Notes: a model not told the origin generated them from the letters alone. A stretch of 64,000 bases of DNA from Bradyrhizobium_A sp052115025 (GCF_052115025.1 NZ_JBFRFW010000001.1:62001-126000), one strand, 5' to 3'; shown: positions 32,722 through 41,979, counted from the stretch's first letter. Program-made: numbers and translations.

Positions 32722-34785
32722 ATGCAGTACGGCATCGCCTTCGCACCGCTGGTTCCGACGACCGTGCTCTGGATCGGGCTCGGCGCCATTGTCGTGATCG
32801 CGGCCCTGCTGCTGCTCGCGCGCGCCCGCGGCGCCGCGATCCGTGTCGCGGCGCTGGCCTTGATCCTGCTCGCGCTCGCCAATCCCTCGTTCACCCGCGA
32901 GGAGCGCGAGCCGCTGTCCTCCGTCGCCGCCGTGGTGATCGACAGGAGCCCGAGCCAGACATTCGGTGACCGCGCGAAGGAGACCGAGGCAGCGCGCACG
33001 GCGCTGGTCGACCGGCTCAAGCAGGTCAAGGGCCTCGAGGTGCGCGTGGTCGAGGCCGGCCAGGCCGACGGCGAGACCGACGGCACCAAGCTGTTCGGTG
33101 CGCTGACCTCGGCGCTGTCGGACGTGCCGACCGACCGTGTCGCCGGCGCGTTCCTGATCACCGACGGCCGCGTCCACGACATCCCGGCGAATGCCGCGGC
33201 AATCGGGTTTTCCGCGCCGCTGCATGCGCTGATCACCGGCCGCAAGGACGAGCGCGATCGCCGCATCGCGATCGTGGCAGCGCCGCGCTTCGGCATCGTC
33301 GGCCAGCAGCAGACCGTCACCTACCGCCTCGACGACCAGGGCGTGGCCGGCCAGCAGGCGCGCGTCACCGTGCGCCGCGACGGCGAGGTGCTCAGCGAGC
33401 GCCAGGTCATGAGCGGCCAGACCGTCAGCCTCGGCATCGACATTCCTCATGCCGGCCCCAACATCATCGAGATCGAGGCGACGCCGCTCCCTGGCGAACT
33501 GACGCCGGTCAACAACCGCGCCGTGGTGTCGATCGACGGCGTGCGCGACAAGCTGCGCGTGCTTTTGGTGTCCGGCGAGCCGCATTCCGGCGAGCGCACC
33601 TGGCGCAACCTGCTGAAGTCCGACGCCAGCGTCGATCTCGTGCATTTCACCATCCTGCGGCCGCCGGAGAAGCAGGACGGCACGCCGATCAACGAACTGT
33701 CGCTGATCGCATTTCCGACGCGCGAGCTGTTCCAGCAGAAGATCAACGAGTTCCAGCTGATCATCTTCGACCGCTACGCCCGCCAGGGCGTGCTGCCGAT
33801 CTCCTATTTCGACAACATCGCACGCTATGTGCGCAACGGCGGCGCGGTGCTGGTGTCGGCCGGGCCGGACTATGCCTCGACCACCAGCATCTGGCGCACG
33901 CCGCTCGACACCGTGCTGCCGGCCGAGCCGGTCGGCGTCACCGAGAAAGCCTTTATCGCGCGGCTCACCGATGTCGGCAAACGCCATCCGGTGACGCGCG
34001 GCCTCGACGGCTCGGCCAGCGAGCCGCCGCACTGGAGCCGGTTCTTCCGCCTAGTCGACACCCGCAACGTCACCTCACCGGCGCTGATGGAAGGCGCCGA
34101 CAACAAACCGCTGCTGGTGCTGTCGCGCCAGGGCGAAGGCCGTGTCGCGCTGATCCTGTCCGACCATATCTGGCTGTGGGCACGCGGCTATGAGGGTGGC
34201 GGCCCGCATCTCGACCTGCTGCGCCGTATCTCGCACTGGCTGATGAAGCAACCCGAGCTCGACGAGGAAGCGCTGCGGCTCGCCGTGCATGGCCGCGAGC
34301 TTCAGGTGACACGACAGACCATGGCGGACAGCGCCGCGCCGGTCACCGTCACCTCGCCCTCCGGCGCCACGCGTACGCTCAACCTGACCGCCGGCGATCC
34401 CGGCCAGTGGCGCGCCACCACCGACGCCGGCGAACTCGGCCTGTGGCAGGCGACCGACGGCACGCTGAAGGCGCTGATCAATGTCGGCCCGGTCAATCCC
34501 CGGGAATTTTCCGAGGTCACCTCAACCACCGAGACGCTGGCGCCGCTGACACGCGCGACCGGCGGCGACACGCGCCGCATTGCGGATGCGTCCGGCATCG
34601 ATTTGCCGCGCATCGTGCCGGTGCGCTCGGCGACCTCATTCCAGGGCGACGGCTGGCTGGGCGTGCGGATGCGCGACGCCAGCGTGGTCAAGGGCATCGG
34701 CGTGCTGCCGGTGTTCGCCGGCCTCATCGGACTGCTGCTGCTGATCGGCGCCTTTGCCGCGACCTGGGTGCGAGAGGGGCGATAG
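32722..34785 (+). CDS. Membrane protein with glutamine-amidotransferase-like domain (MoxR operon)
   Basis: A 687-residue protein. Two N-terminal helices (about 12-34 and 40-56) precede a vWA-like segment with VAAVVIDRSPSQTFGDR. A beta-sandwich region follows, then a class I glutamine amidotransferase-like fold (LIIFDRYARQGVLP, YVRNGGAVLVSAGPDY) that lacks the catalytic Cys. A last helix near residue 660 ends in FAATWVREGR. AGGAGCAAC precedes ATG 32722. It is the fourth member of the MoxR-DUF58-DUF4159 operon, separated by a 200-base palindromic repeat block that might uncouple its expression. Confidence 0.88.
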   Translation: MQYGIAFAPLVPTTVLWIGLGAIVVIAALLLLARARGAAIRVAALALILLALANPSFTREEREPLSSVAAVVIDRSPSQTFGDRAKETEAARTALVDRLKQVKGLEVRVVEAGQADGETDGTKLFGALTSALSDVPTDRVAGAFLITDGRVHDIPANAAAIGFSAPLHALITGRKDERDRRIAIVAAPRFGIVGQQQTVTYRLDDQGVAGQQARVTVRRDGEVLSERQVMSGQTVSLGIDIPHAGPNIIEIEATPLPGELTPVNNRAVVSIDGVRDKLRVLLVSGEPHSGERTWRNLLKSDASVDLVHFTILRPPEKQDGTPINELSLIAFPTRELFQQKINEFQLIIFDRYARQGVLPISYFDNIARYVRNGGAVLVSAGPDYASTTSIWRTPLDTVLPAEPVGVTEKAFIARLTDVGKRHPVTRGLDGSASEPPHWSRFFRLVDTRNVTSPALMEGADNKPLLVLSRQGEGRVALILSDHIWLWARGYEGGGPHLDLLRRISHWLMKQPELDEEALRLAVHGRELQVTRQTMADSAAPVTVTSPSGATRTLNLTAGDPGQWRATTDAGELGLWQATDGTLKALINVGPVNPREFSEVTSTTETLAPLTRATGGDTRRIADASGIDLPRIVPVRSATSFQGDGWLGVRMRDASVVKGIGVLPVFAGLIGLLLLIGAFAATWVREGR

Positions 34786-34916
34786 CGCCACACCCGTGCC
34801 GCGGCACGCGCGGGCCCTGAACCTCGCCGCCGCGGATCGCGACCAATCGACGGACCCATGGTCGGACGAGCGCAGGTTACGCCGTGCGCGCTTGCACGAC
34901 ACAGCCGGAAGCAGCC

Positions 34917-35408
34917 ATGAATCCGTCCGCGATCGCGCGGCTCGTGCTTGCCGCATCCCTGACCTGTGACATCGCCGCCGCACGTGCGCTCAGCCCAGTG
35001 GCGCAGCACGGCATCATGATCACGCTGGAGCGCGGCCCCTGCGAGGCGCGCTGCGCGGTCTATCGCCTCACCCTCGATGGCGCCGGCCATGTCGTCTATG
35101 TCGGCGGGCATTTCGTGCACAAGGCCGGCCGCGCCACCGCGCGCGTGCAGCCCGATGCGGTTCATCAGATCGCAAGGGAGCTTGAGGCGCTCGACTTCTT
35201 CGCCCTCAAGGAGGCCTACGGCCGCGATCCCGGCGACTGCGTCGCGCGCCAGGACGATGCGCCGACCGCCGCGCTGACGCTGAACGTCGACGGCCGCCAC
35301 AAGACGGTGCAGCACAATGTCGGCTGCACCGGCCCCGTCGCCTCGCGCCTCAGCGAGATCGCCGCCGCGATCGATCGTCTGGCCGGCGTCAGCCGCTGGA
35401 CCAAGTGA
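34917..35408 (+). CDS. Secreted DUF6438-type protein
   Basis: A 163-residue exported protein. The signal peptide MNPSAIARLVLAASLTCDIAAARA is likely cut near ARA. The mature part has the DUF6438 pattern MITLERGPCEARCAVYRLTLDGAGHVVYVGGHFV, with Cys pairs CEARC and later DCVARQ / VGCTG likely to form disulfides. ATG 34917 follows GGAAG. A GTG at 34884 would spoil the signal peptide. The function of the domain is not known. It is followed 24 bases later by the amidase-like gene. Confidence 0.75.
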   Translation: MNPSAIARLVLAASLTCDIAAARALSPVAQHGIMITLERGPCEARCAVYRLTLDGAGHVVYVGGHFVHKAGRATARVQPDAVHQIARELEALDFFALKEAYGRDPGDCVARQDDAPTAALTLNVDGRHKTVQHNVGCTGPVASRLSEIAAAIDRLAGVSRWTK

Positions 35409-35432
35409 GATCACGTCATCCCGGAGACGCTC

Positions 35433-36392
35433 ATGTCCCTCGATCGCGCCAAAGCCATCGCCTTCGCCAGGAAGCACTGGACCATCCCCTGCGACGACGG
35501 CCTGCTCTGCCTCGACAATGACGTTCTCACCATCGCGCACAAACGGCGGGAACTCAGGGCGCCCGCTGCGGAGGGCTGGGAAGCGATGTTCGTGCGCTAC
35601 ACCGACGTGACTGGCGCCATCTCGGAGAAGGCGGTGTTCCGGAAGGGCACTGAGGAGAAGCTGATCAACGACTGGGCCGGCCTTGCCGACTGCGCCCATT
35701 TCCTGTCGCGGTGCCTGCAGGCCGGCGGCGTCAATGTCAACCAGCGTGGCGTGCACGGCCTCGTCATGGCGCTGCAGGAACGCGCCGACACCAGAACCCT
35801 GTGCGACCGCGTCGACCGGGAGGCCGCGCAGCGCGTGATCGACACCGGCATCTTCAAGAACGGCGACATGCTCGGCTACTTCAATGTCAGCCCGCACGGT
35901 GACTACGGCCAGATCCGCTATACCCACTCGACCATGTTCGCCGGCAAGCTCGATCCGGACGATCCCGGCCGCATCACCTGCCATTCGATGTCCCGTTTCC
36001 CGGGCCTGTCCGACATCGAGGACCGCTGGTTCCTGAAGGACGGCTACAAGTACACCCTGATCCATTTCACCAGCGACGACGGCGTGGTCGGCGCCACCAC
36101 CGCGCGCACGATCGCCGGCTGGTGGAAGGTCACGTTCGGCAGCGAGACGCTGTTCTACGATGTGCTGTCTGATGGCCGGACACGGATGGCGCGCACCGCG
36201 CCGAAGACGACGACATCGCCCCTGCCGGAGGCCGCCGCCATCGCCAGCGGGCACTGGTTCGAGCGCGCCGGCGTCGTCACCCTGATCTGGCGCCGGACCG
36301 GAACGGTGGAAATCTGGACCCGCGATCCGGCCAGCGGCGGCTTCACCATCCAGCGCAACAGCCACCTGTCCGGCCGCGCCGAGCATCTGTGA
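35433..36392 (+). CDS. Putative cysteine amidase-like protein
   Basis: A 319-residue protein without a signal peptide. The segment DWAGLADCAHFLSRCLQAGGVNV (around residues 79-101) resembles the nucleophile helix of amidase/NlpC-P60-like cysteine hydrolases (DCTNFVSQ...AGG), and YTHSTMFAG (near 166) could supply the histidine. The C-terminal 120 residues have no family I can name. By position it could cleave a peptide or amide bond. The overall match is weak, so it might instead be an inactive relative. GAGACGCTC precedes the ATG. Co-transcription with the DUF6438 gene is likely. Confidence 0.65.
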   Translation: MSLDRAKAIAFARKHWTIPCDDGLLCLDNDVLTIAHKRRELRAPAAEGWEAMFVRYTDVTGAISEKAVFRKGTEEKLINDWAGLADCAHFLSRCLQAGGVNVNQRGVHGLVMALQERADTRTLCDRVDREAAQRVIDTGIFKNGDMLGYFNVSPHGDYGQIRYTHSTMFAGKLDPDDPGRITCHSMSRFPGLSDIEDRWFLKDGYKYTLIHFTSDDGVVGATTARTIAGWWKVTFGSETLFYDVLSDGRTRMARTAPKTTTSPLPEAAAIASGHWFERAGVVTLIWRRTGTVEIWTRDPASGGFTIQRNSHLSGRAEHL

Positions 36393-36485
36393 GGGCGCGG
36401 CCTGCCGAGCGCCCCTCCCAATCCCGGCGGTGTGGCCGAAATCCACCATCCTCCCGACAAGCGGCAGCGCCGGTGGGCAGCACCG

Positions 36486-36526
36486 TTGACAGCCCCCTGC
36501 CGGGCGAGCGATGTTATATTATAACA
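36486..36526 (+). promoter_or_regulatory. Zur box overlapping a promoter
   Basis: TGTTATATTATAACA (36512-36526) is a perfect 15-bp palindrome matching the core of the known Zur operator (TGTTATANTATAACA). It lies 18-20 bases after a consensus -35 TTGACA (36486-36491), so bound Zur would cover the -10 region, and it ends 49 bases before the DUF2946 ATG. Zinc-dependent repression is the expected control. Confidence 0.8.
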
Positions 36527-36575
36527 CCGCGAGCGAGGTCAGCCGCTGGCCGACCCGTCGCCGTGGGGGCGTGAC

Positions 36576-36947
36576 ATGACCTGGGTGCGATCGCGAACGA
36601 GACAGGGAGCGATGCTGGCGCTGTTGGCGCTGGCGATCCAGCTCGTGCTGTCGTTCGGGCACTTCCACGCCGACGGCCTCGCCCATGCCACCCCGCTGAC
36701 AGCCACCAGCGGGCAGACCGCAGCATCCATCCCTGCCGGCCCAGCCTCCAATCGCGACAATCCGGCCGCGGACGCCTGCGCCATCTGCGCCACCGTGGCG
36801 ATGGCCGGCACCGTGCTCGCGGCGACGCCGCCGGCCCCGGCGCTGCCGGTTGCGTTCATCGTCGCACCGGCACCGCGCGCGCGCGACATCGACCTTGCCC
36901 GGGCGAGCGGTGCGGCCTTCCGCTCCCGCGCCCCACCCCGTTCCTGA
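36576..36947 (+). CDS. DUF2946 family protein
   Basis: A 123-residue small protein with an N-terminal hydrophobic stretch (MLALLALAIQLVLSFGHFHAD) rich in His next to it, and a CAIC pair (DACAICATVAMAGTVLA) heading a second helix. This is the DUF2946 pattern of short membrane or periplasmic proteins found with metal-uptake receptors. The function is unknown; the His and Cys residues suggest metal binding. It is the first gene after the Zur box and precedes the TonB receptor by 140 bases. Confidence 0.8.
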   Translation: MTWVRSRTRQGAMLALLALAIQLVLSFGHFHADGLAHATPLTATSGQTAASIPAGPASNRDNPAADACAICATVAMAGTVLAATPPAPALPVAFIVAPAPRARDIDLARASGAAFRSRAPPRS

Positions 36948-37087
36948 CACCGATCTGATCGCAGGGCTCGCGCCGCACAGTTTGCGGACGTCCCCCAGCC
37001 ACGGTCCGCTCGCATTCCGCGAGCCGCAAGCCGTCCTTCCGCAGCCCGTGACAACGGGCGCGCGACGGCATCATCAGGAATCACATC

Positions 37088-39502
37088 ATGCTTCGCTCGC
37101 CCACCACCCGCGCTCTTTTCCTCGGCGGCTCGGCACTTGCCGTGCTCGCCGCCGCCACCTCCACCGCCTCATCCCAGAGCGCCAGCCCTGCTCCGTCGGC
37201 AGCACCGCCCGCGCCTACGGCGGCGCCATCGTCCAGCTCCACCGCCCTGCCCGAAATCGTCGTGCAGTCGCCGAGCCCGATCGTGCGGCGGCGCCCGGTG
37301 CATACGGCATCCGGCACCGGCACGGGGCCCCACCGTCCGGCGCGCGCGTCCCATCCCGTCCAGCAGGCCGCCGCCCCCGCCCCAGCGGCACCGCAGGCCG
37401 AGCCGCCCACGCGCGGCGCGCTGCCGATCGTCACCGACCAGTTCGCCACCGTCACCGTGGTGCCGAACGAGGAAATCCGCCGCAACGGCGCCTCCACCCT
37501 CGGCGACCTGCTGCTCGACAAGCCCGGCATCACCGGCTCATCGTTCGCGCCCGGCGCCTCGAGCCGGCCGATCATCCGCGGCCTCGACGTCAACCGTGTC
37601 GGCATCGCCGAGAACGGCATCGGCGGCGGCGGCGCATCCGACCTCGGCGAGGATCACTTCGTGCCGATCGATCCCCTGACCACCAATCAGGTGGAGGTGA
37701 TCCGTGGCCCGGCGACGCTGCGCTACGGCTCGCAGTCGATCGGCGGCGTGGTCAGCGCCACCAACAACCGCATTCCCGACGCGATGCCCTGCGCGCAGCC
37801 GTTCCAGTCCTACGGCATGCCGATGAAGGCGCCGCTCGCCGCCTCCGCCCCCTGCGTCAGCTTCGAAACTCGCAGCGGTTTCTCCAGCGTCAATCTCGGC
37901 CGCGAGGGCGCGATGCTGCTCGATGCCGGCGGCAACAACGTCGCCATCCATGCCGACGGCTACCTGCGTTCGAGCGAGGACTACGGCGTGCCGAGCTATC
38001 CATACCGGTTCGAACCGGGCCGGCCGTTCAACGGCCGCCAGCCCAATTCAGCGGCACGCTCGGAGGGCGGATCGCTCGGCGGCTCCTACTTCTTCGACGG
38101 CGGCTTCGTCGGCCTCGCGGTGATCCAGAACAACGCCCTCTACCATATCCCGGGCATCGACGGCTCCAACCACAACACCCGCATCAACGCACATCAGACC
38201 AAGATCCTGTCGAAGGGCGAGTACCGTCCGGACTCGCCGCTGATCGACGCGATCCGCTTCTGGATCGGCGCCACGGACTATCGCCACAACGAGCTCGGGC
38301 TCGCCGATCCCGCAGATCCGACCTCCGACGGCTTGCGCCAGACCTTCACCAACAAGGAGCAGGAAGGCCGCCTCGAGGTGCAGCTTGCGCCCTTCAACCT
38401 GCGTTTTGCGAGCCTCACCACCGCGATCGGCGTGCAGGCTGGCCACCAGGAGCTGACCGCGCCGAGCCCGGACAATCCGGGCACGCAGTTCAACGGCCTG
38501 TGGGACCCCAACCACAACAGCCGCGTCGCCGGCTACATGTTCAACGAGTTCAGGTTCAGCGACACCACCAAGGCGCAGGTCGCGGGCCGCATCGAGCATG
38601 TCAGCCTCAGCGGCATGACGCCGGACTTCCCGGCAGACTTCATCCCCGACGGCATCGATCGGCCGACCGTGCAGCGCAATCCGAACTACACGCCGAAAAG
38701 CGTGAGCATCGGCCTGATCCAGAACCTGCCGTGGGATCTCGTCGCCAGCCTCACCGCGCAATACACCGAACGCGCGCCGAAGCCGGCCGAGCTGTTCTCG
38801 CGCGGCGCCCACGACGCCACCGGCACGTTCGACATCGGCAATCCCAACCTGACAATCGAGGCGGCGAAGTCGGTCGAACTGGGGCTGCGCCGCGCCACCG
38901 GGCCGTTCCGGTTCGAGGCCACCGCCTACTACACCCGCTTCAACGGCTTCATCTTCCGCAACCTGACCGGCCTGATGTGCGGCAGCGATTTCGCGTCCTG
39001 CGGTAACGGCGATCCCGGCAACGAGGGCAAGCAGGCGATCTACTCGCAGCGCGACGCCACCTTCCGTGGCGGCGAATTCCAGTTCCAGTACGACGTGATG
39101 CCGATCGCCAGCGGCCTGTTCGGCGTCGAGGGCCAGTACGATATCGTGCGCGCCACCTTCACCGACGGCAACAACGTGCCGCGCATTCCACCGCAACGCC
39201 TCGGCGGCGGCGCCTACTGGCGCAACACCAACTGGCTGGCCAAGGTCAACCTGCTGCACGCCTTCGCGCAGAACCAGACCGGCGGCGTCGAGACGCCGAC
39301 CCCGGGCTACGACCGGCTGCGCGCGGAGCTCAGCTACACCGAGAAGCTGCCGCACAGCGGCTTCGGCCTGTCGGAGTACACGATCGGCGTGATCGGCGAC
39401 AACCTGCTCAACCAGGATATCCGCGACCACGTTTCCTACACCAAGGACGAGGTGCTGCTGCCCGGCATGAACATCCGCGTGTTCGCCAACACCAGGTGGT
39501 GA
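37088..39502 (+). CDS. TonB-dependent receptor, probable zinc uptake (ZnuD-like)
   Basis: An 804-residue outer-membrane receptor. After a signal peptide (MLRSPTTRALFLGGSALAVLAAATSTASSQ) come a Pro/Ala-rich linker, a plug (NGASTLGDLLLDKPGITGSSFAPG, VEVIRGPATLRYGSQSIGG) and a 22-strand barrel ending in NIRVFANTRW with the terminal aromatic residue. Two Cys loops (PCAQPF...APCVSF and LMCGSDFASCGNG) are unusual and His is frequent. Zinc is inferred from the Zur box of the operon and the DUF2946 partner. The ligand cannot be read from the barrel itself. The Shine-Dalgarno AGGAATC precedes ATG 37088. Confidence 0.88.
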   Translation: MLRSPTTRALFLGGSALAVLAAATSTASSQSASPAPSAAPPAPTAAPSSSSTALPEIVVQSPSPIVRRRPVHTASGTGTGPHRPARASHPVQQAAAPAPAAPQAEPPTRGALPIVTDQFATVTVVPNEEIRRNGASTLGDLLLDKPGITGSSFAPGASSRPIIRGLDVNRVGIAENGIGGGGASDLGEDHFVPIDPLTTNQVEVIRGPATLRYGSQSIGGVVSATNNRIPDAMPCAQPFQSYGMPMKAPLAASAPCVSFETRSGFSSVNLGREGAMLLDAGGNNVAIHADGYLRSSEDYGVPSYPYRFEPGRPFNGRQPNSAARSEGGSLGGSYFFDGGFVGLAVIQNNALYHIPGIDGSNHNTRINAHQTKILSKGEYRPDSPLIDAIRFWIGATDYRHNELGLADPADPTSDGLRQTFTNKEQEGRLEVQLAPFNLRFASLTTAIGVQAGHQELTAPSPDNPGTQFNGLWDPNHNSRVAGYMFNEFRFSDTTKAQVAGRIEHVSLSGMTPDFPADFIPDGIDRPTVQRNPNYTPKSVSIGLIQNLPWDLVASLTAQYTERAPKPAELFSRGAHDATGTFDIGNPNLTIEAAKSVELGLRRATGPFRFEATAYYTRFNGFIFRNLTGLMCGSDFASCGNGDPGNEGKQAIYSQRDATFRGGEFQFQYDVMPIASGLFGVEGQYDIVRATFTDGNNVPRIPPQRLGGGAYWRNTNWLAKVNLLHAFAQNQTGGVETPTPGYDRLRAELSYTEKLPHSGFGLSEYTIGVIGDNLLNQDIRDHVSYTKDEVLLPGMNIRVFANTRW

Positions 39503-39530
39503 TGGCCGCGCGCTTCGGAGCGCGGAAACC

Positions 39531-39775
39531 GTCATGGTGAGGAGGCGCGTAAGCGCCGTCTCGAACCATGACGCCCGATCTTTTTGTGCGTCATTCCGGG
39601 GCGTCGCGCAGCGACGAACCCGAAATCTCTGCGACAAAATCTCGTGGTGCGGCCGAGATTCCGGATCGCCGCTGCGCGGCGTCCGGAATGACGGTGGGAT
39701 GCGGGAAAGGCCTTGAGATGCGACGCCGTGGCCTCATCCTTCGAGACGCGGCTTGCGCCGCTCCTCAGAATGAGG
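39531..39775. repeat. Composite palindromic repeat block
   Basis: Three palindromes fill the 316-base gap after the TonB gene. A: GTCATGGT (39531-39538) / ACCATGAC (39565-39572). B: CGTCATTCCGG (39589-39599) / CCGGAATGACG (39683-39693) with a smaller hairpin GCCGCTGCGCGGC inside. C: CCTCAT (39732-39737) / ATGAGG (39770-39775) around GCGGC-TTGC-GCCGC. A and C belong to the TTCGAGACG family seen at 32552-32666. B belongs to the CGTCATTCCGG family seen at 58972-59019. Confidence 0.82.
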
Positions 39776-39818
39776 AGGTGACGTCGGAGGGAAGCGGCAA
39801 ACGGTCGTGACGCCAGCG

Positions 39819-40340
39819 TCAGCCAATCGCTTCCGGCGCGCTCCAGTCGGGGCGGATCGCGCCGCTGACGCCCTCGAAGGCGCCCTCGACCAGCTCGGCC
39901 ACCAGAAGGCGCCTTGTGTCGACCGGCCCCGGCATGATGGCACGGCCCTTCGGGATCGGCTTGAAGCCGGCCTTGGTGTAGTAGGCGGCATCCCCCACCA
40001 GCACCACCAGGCGGTGGCCGGCGGCCTTGGCGTCCTGCAGCGCCCGCGCCAGCAGCGCCTTGCCGACGCCGCGGTCGCGGAATGGCGGCTCGACCGTCAG
40101 CGGTCCGAGCAGCAGCGCCGGGGTGTCGCCGATGCAGATCGGCAACTGCCGCACCGAACCGACCAGCAGCGTGCCGATATGCGCGGTGAAGGACAGGCTG
40201 AGGCGGTGGCCAACATGCTCGCGCAGCCGGTAGGCGCTGAGCACGAACCGGCCCGGGCCGAAGGTGCGCTCGTGCAACCGCTCGATGGCCGTGGCGTCGT
40301 TGGCGGTTTCCGGCAGGATGGTCAGGGACAGGTCGCTCAT
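39819..40340 (-). CDS. GNAT family N-acetyltransferase (YhbS-like)
   Basis: A 173-residue acetyltransferase. Acetyl-CoA binding is in VEPPFRDRGVGKALLARALQDA, followed by the strand VVLVGDAAYYTKAGFKPIPKGR typical of the YhbS/COG3153 group. The start is ATG 40340 (MSDLSLTILPETANDATAIERLHERTFG). The upstream extension overlaps the NUDIX gene out of frame and is rejected. The substrate is unknown. It lies 65 bases downstream of the NUDIX gene on the same strand. Confidence 0.87.
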   Translation of the reverse strand: MSDLSLTILPETANDATAIERLHERTFGPGRFVLSAYRLREHVGHRLSLSFTAHIGTLLVGSVRQLPICIGDTPALLLGPLTVEPPFRDRGVGKALLARALQDAKAAGHRLVVLVGDAAYYTKAGFKPIPKGRAIMPGPVDTRRLLVAELVEGAFEGVSGAIRPDWSAPEAIG

Positions 40341-40405
40341 GGCTGCGCCGCATAGCATCTGGCGCCGGGGCGGTCCATGGCGGAGATGGGCCTGGCGAAC
40401 CGCGT

Positions 40406-40891
40406 TCAGCTCCAGTCTGGCGACGTCGGCGCGTTCTCCAGCACTTCGGCGATCCGCCGCCGGGTGCCGCGGGTGGTGTCGTCCGGAAGCGCATCGAGCG
40501 CGTAGAAGCCGCAGGCGATGATCTCGTGGTTCGGCGCCGGCAGGCCAGCCTGACGGAACGCGCGCACCACATAGACCGCGACATGATCGCGCCGGGAAAT
40601 CCGGCGGTTGAAAAACACCCCATGCAGCGTCGGGGGGCCCGTGATCTCGATCTGGCCCTCCTCCCACAACTCGCGCGTGAGCGCCTCATTGCAGGTCTCG
40701 CCGACCTCGACCCCGCCACCCGGCAGGTGCCAGCCCGCGACATAGGAGTGCTGCACCAGAAACACGCGGCCATCCGCATCCACGACCAGCGCGCGCACGC
40801 CGAGCGTCATGCCACGGGCGAAGCGCCAGTACAGATGCAAGACACGGCGGATCGCCGGCTCGAGCGCCGTGCGCAACGGTTGCAGGTTCAT
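40406..40891 (-). CDS. NUDIX hydrolase
   Basis: A 161-residue hydrolase with an exact NUDIX box (GGGVEVGETCNEALTRELWEEGQ). It is preceded by LGVRALVVDADGRVFLVQHSYVAGWHLPGG, as in proteins that act on ADP-ribose or nucleoside diphosphates linked to another moiety. No further specificity motif is evident. It heads a short operon with the GNAT gene and diverges from the metallophosphoesterase. Confidence 0.88.
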   Translation of the reverse strand: MNLQPLRTALEPAIRRVLHLYWRFARGMTLGVRALVVDADGRVFLVQHSYVAGWHLPGGGVEVGETCNEALTRELWEEGQIEITGPPTLHGVFFNRRISRRDHVAVYVVRAFRQAGLPAPNHEIIACGFYALDALPDDTTRGTRRRIAEVLENAPTSPDWS

Positions 40892-41078
40892 GGCGTCGGC
40901 GTCCCGATGTCCCCTTCCGCGCCCACGCGTCGCATGGCGCCTGACAGGCCTTGCATCGTCCTGCCGGTGTTGTCAAAACCTTGCCCGGGATCGGCACGAG
41001 TTCCAGGGATGGCTGGCGTCGCGGCCGACCGGCAACCGACCGCCACCGCCATGCGCCTCTCGATCAACGGGTCCGCCG

Positions 41079-41966
41079 ATGACCACCTTCACGCTCGCGC
41101 ACCTGTCCGATCCGCACCTGCCGCCGATGCCCCGCCCGACGCTCGGTGAACTCGCGGGCAAGCGGGTGATCGGCTACGTCAACTGGACGCGCAACCGCCA
41201 CCGGGTGCATCGCAGCGAGGTGATCGATGCGCTGATCGCCGATCTCAAGGCGCGCCGGCCGGACCATGTCGCCGTTACCGGTGATCTCGTCAACATCGCG
41301 CTGCCGGCTGAAATCATGCGCGCGGCCGAATGGCTGCGCTCGGTCGGCAGCACCGATGACGTCACGCTGGTGCCGGGCAACCACGATGCTTATGTCGCCG
41401 CCGCCGCCGCCCATGTGGCGCGGGCGTGGGGCGACTACATGCGCGGCGACGACGCGGATGCTGCACACTTTCCCTTCGTGCGGCGGCGCGGCCCGCTGAC
41501 GCTGATCGGCCTCACCACCGCGGTGCCGACCGCGCCCTTCCGCGCCACCGGACGCCTCGGCCGCACCCAGATCGCCGCGCTCGACGCGCTGCTCGGCAGC
41601 CTCGCCGATGACGGCAATTTTCGCGTGCTGCTGCTGCACCATCCGCTGCAATCGGCGCCGCATCGCCGGCATGCGCGGCTGACCGATTCCGCGGCGCTGC
41701 GCACCCTGCTCCGCCGCCATGGCGTCGACCTCGTGCTGCACGGCCACGACCACCGCCATGCCGTAACCTACGTCGACGGCCCGCTGACGCGCATTCCGGT
41801 GATCGGCGTGCCGTCGGCCTCAGTCGCGGCCGGCAGCCATCGCGAGCCCGCGGCCTACAACCTGTTCGCGATCACGCGCGGCAATGCCGGCTGGCATGTG
41901 GAGATGACGACCCGCGGCCTGCGGCACGACGGCATCACAGTGCTGCGCAAGGACGTGCTGCTGTAG
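41079..41966 (+). CDS. Calcineurin-like metallophosphoesterase
   Basis: A 295-residue cytosolic phosphoesterase. All the metal-site motifs are present in order: LAHLSDPHLP (D-x-H), VAVTGDLVN (GD), VPGNHDAY (GNHD), LLLHHPL and LVLHGHDHRHA (GHDH). A likely activity is cleavage of phosphomono- or diesters (the family includes cAMP and UDP-sugar hydrolases). No neighbour suggests the substrate. ATG 41079 is used; an earlier in-frame start would add Arg-rich residues that look non-coding. Confidence 0.9.
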   Translation: MTTFTLAHLSDPHLPPMPRPTLGELAGKRVIGYVNWTRNRHRVHRSEVIDALIADLKARRPDHVAVTGDLVNIALPAEIMRAAEWLRSVGSTDDVTLVPGNHDAYVAAAAAHVARAWGDYMRGDDADAAHFPFVRRRGPLTLIGLTTAVPTAPFRATGRLGRTQIAALDALLGSLADDGNFRVLLLHHPLQSAPHRRHARLTDSAALRTLLRRHGVDLVLHGHDHRHAVTYVDGPLTRIPVIGVPSASVAAGSHREPAAYNLFAITRGNAGWHVEMTTRGLRHDGITVLRKDVLL

Positions 41967-41979
41967 GACGGCTTTCCGT

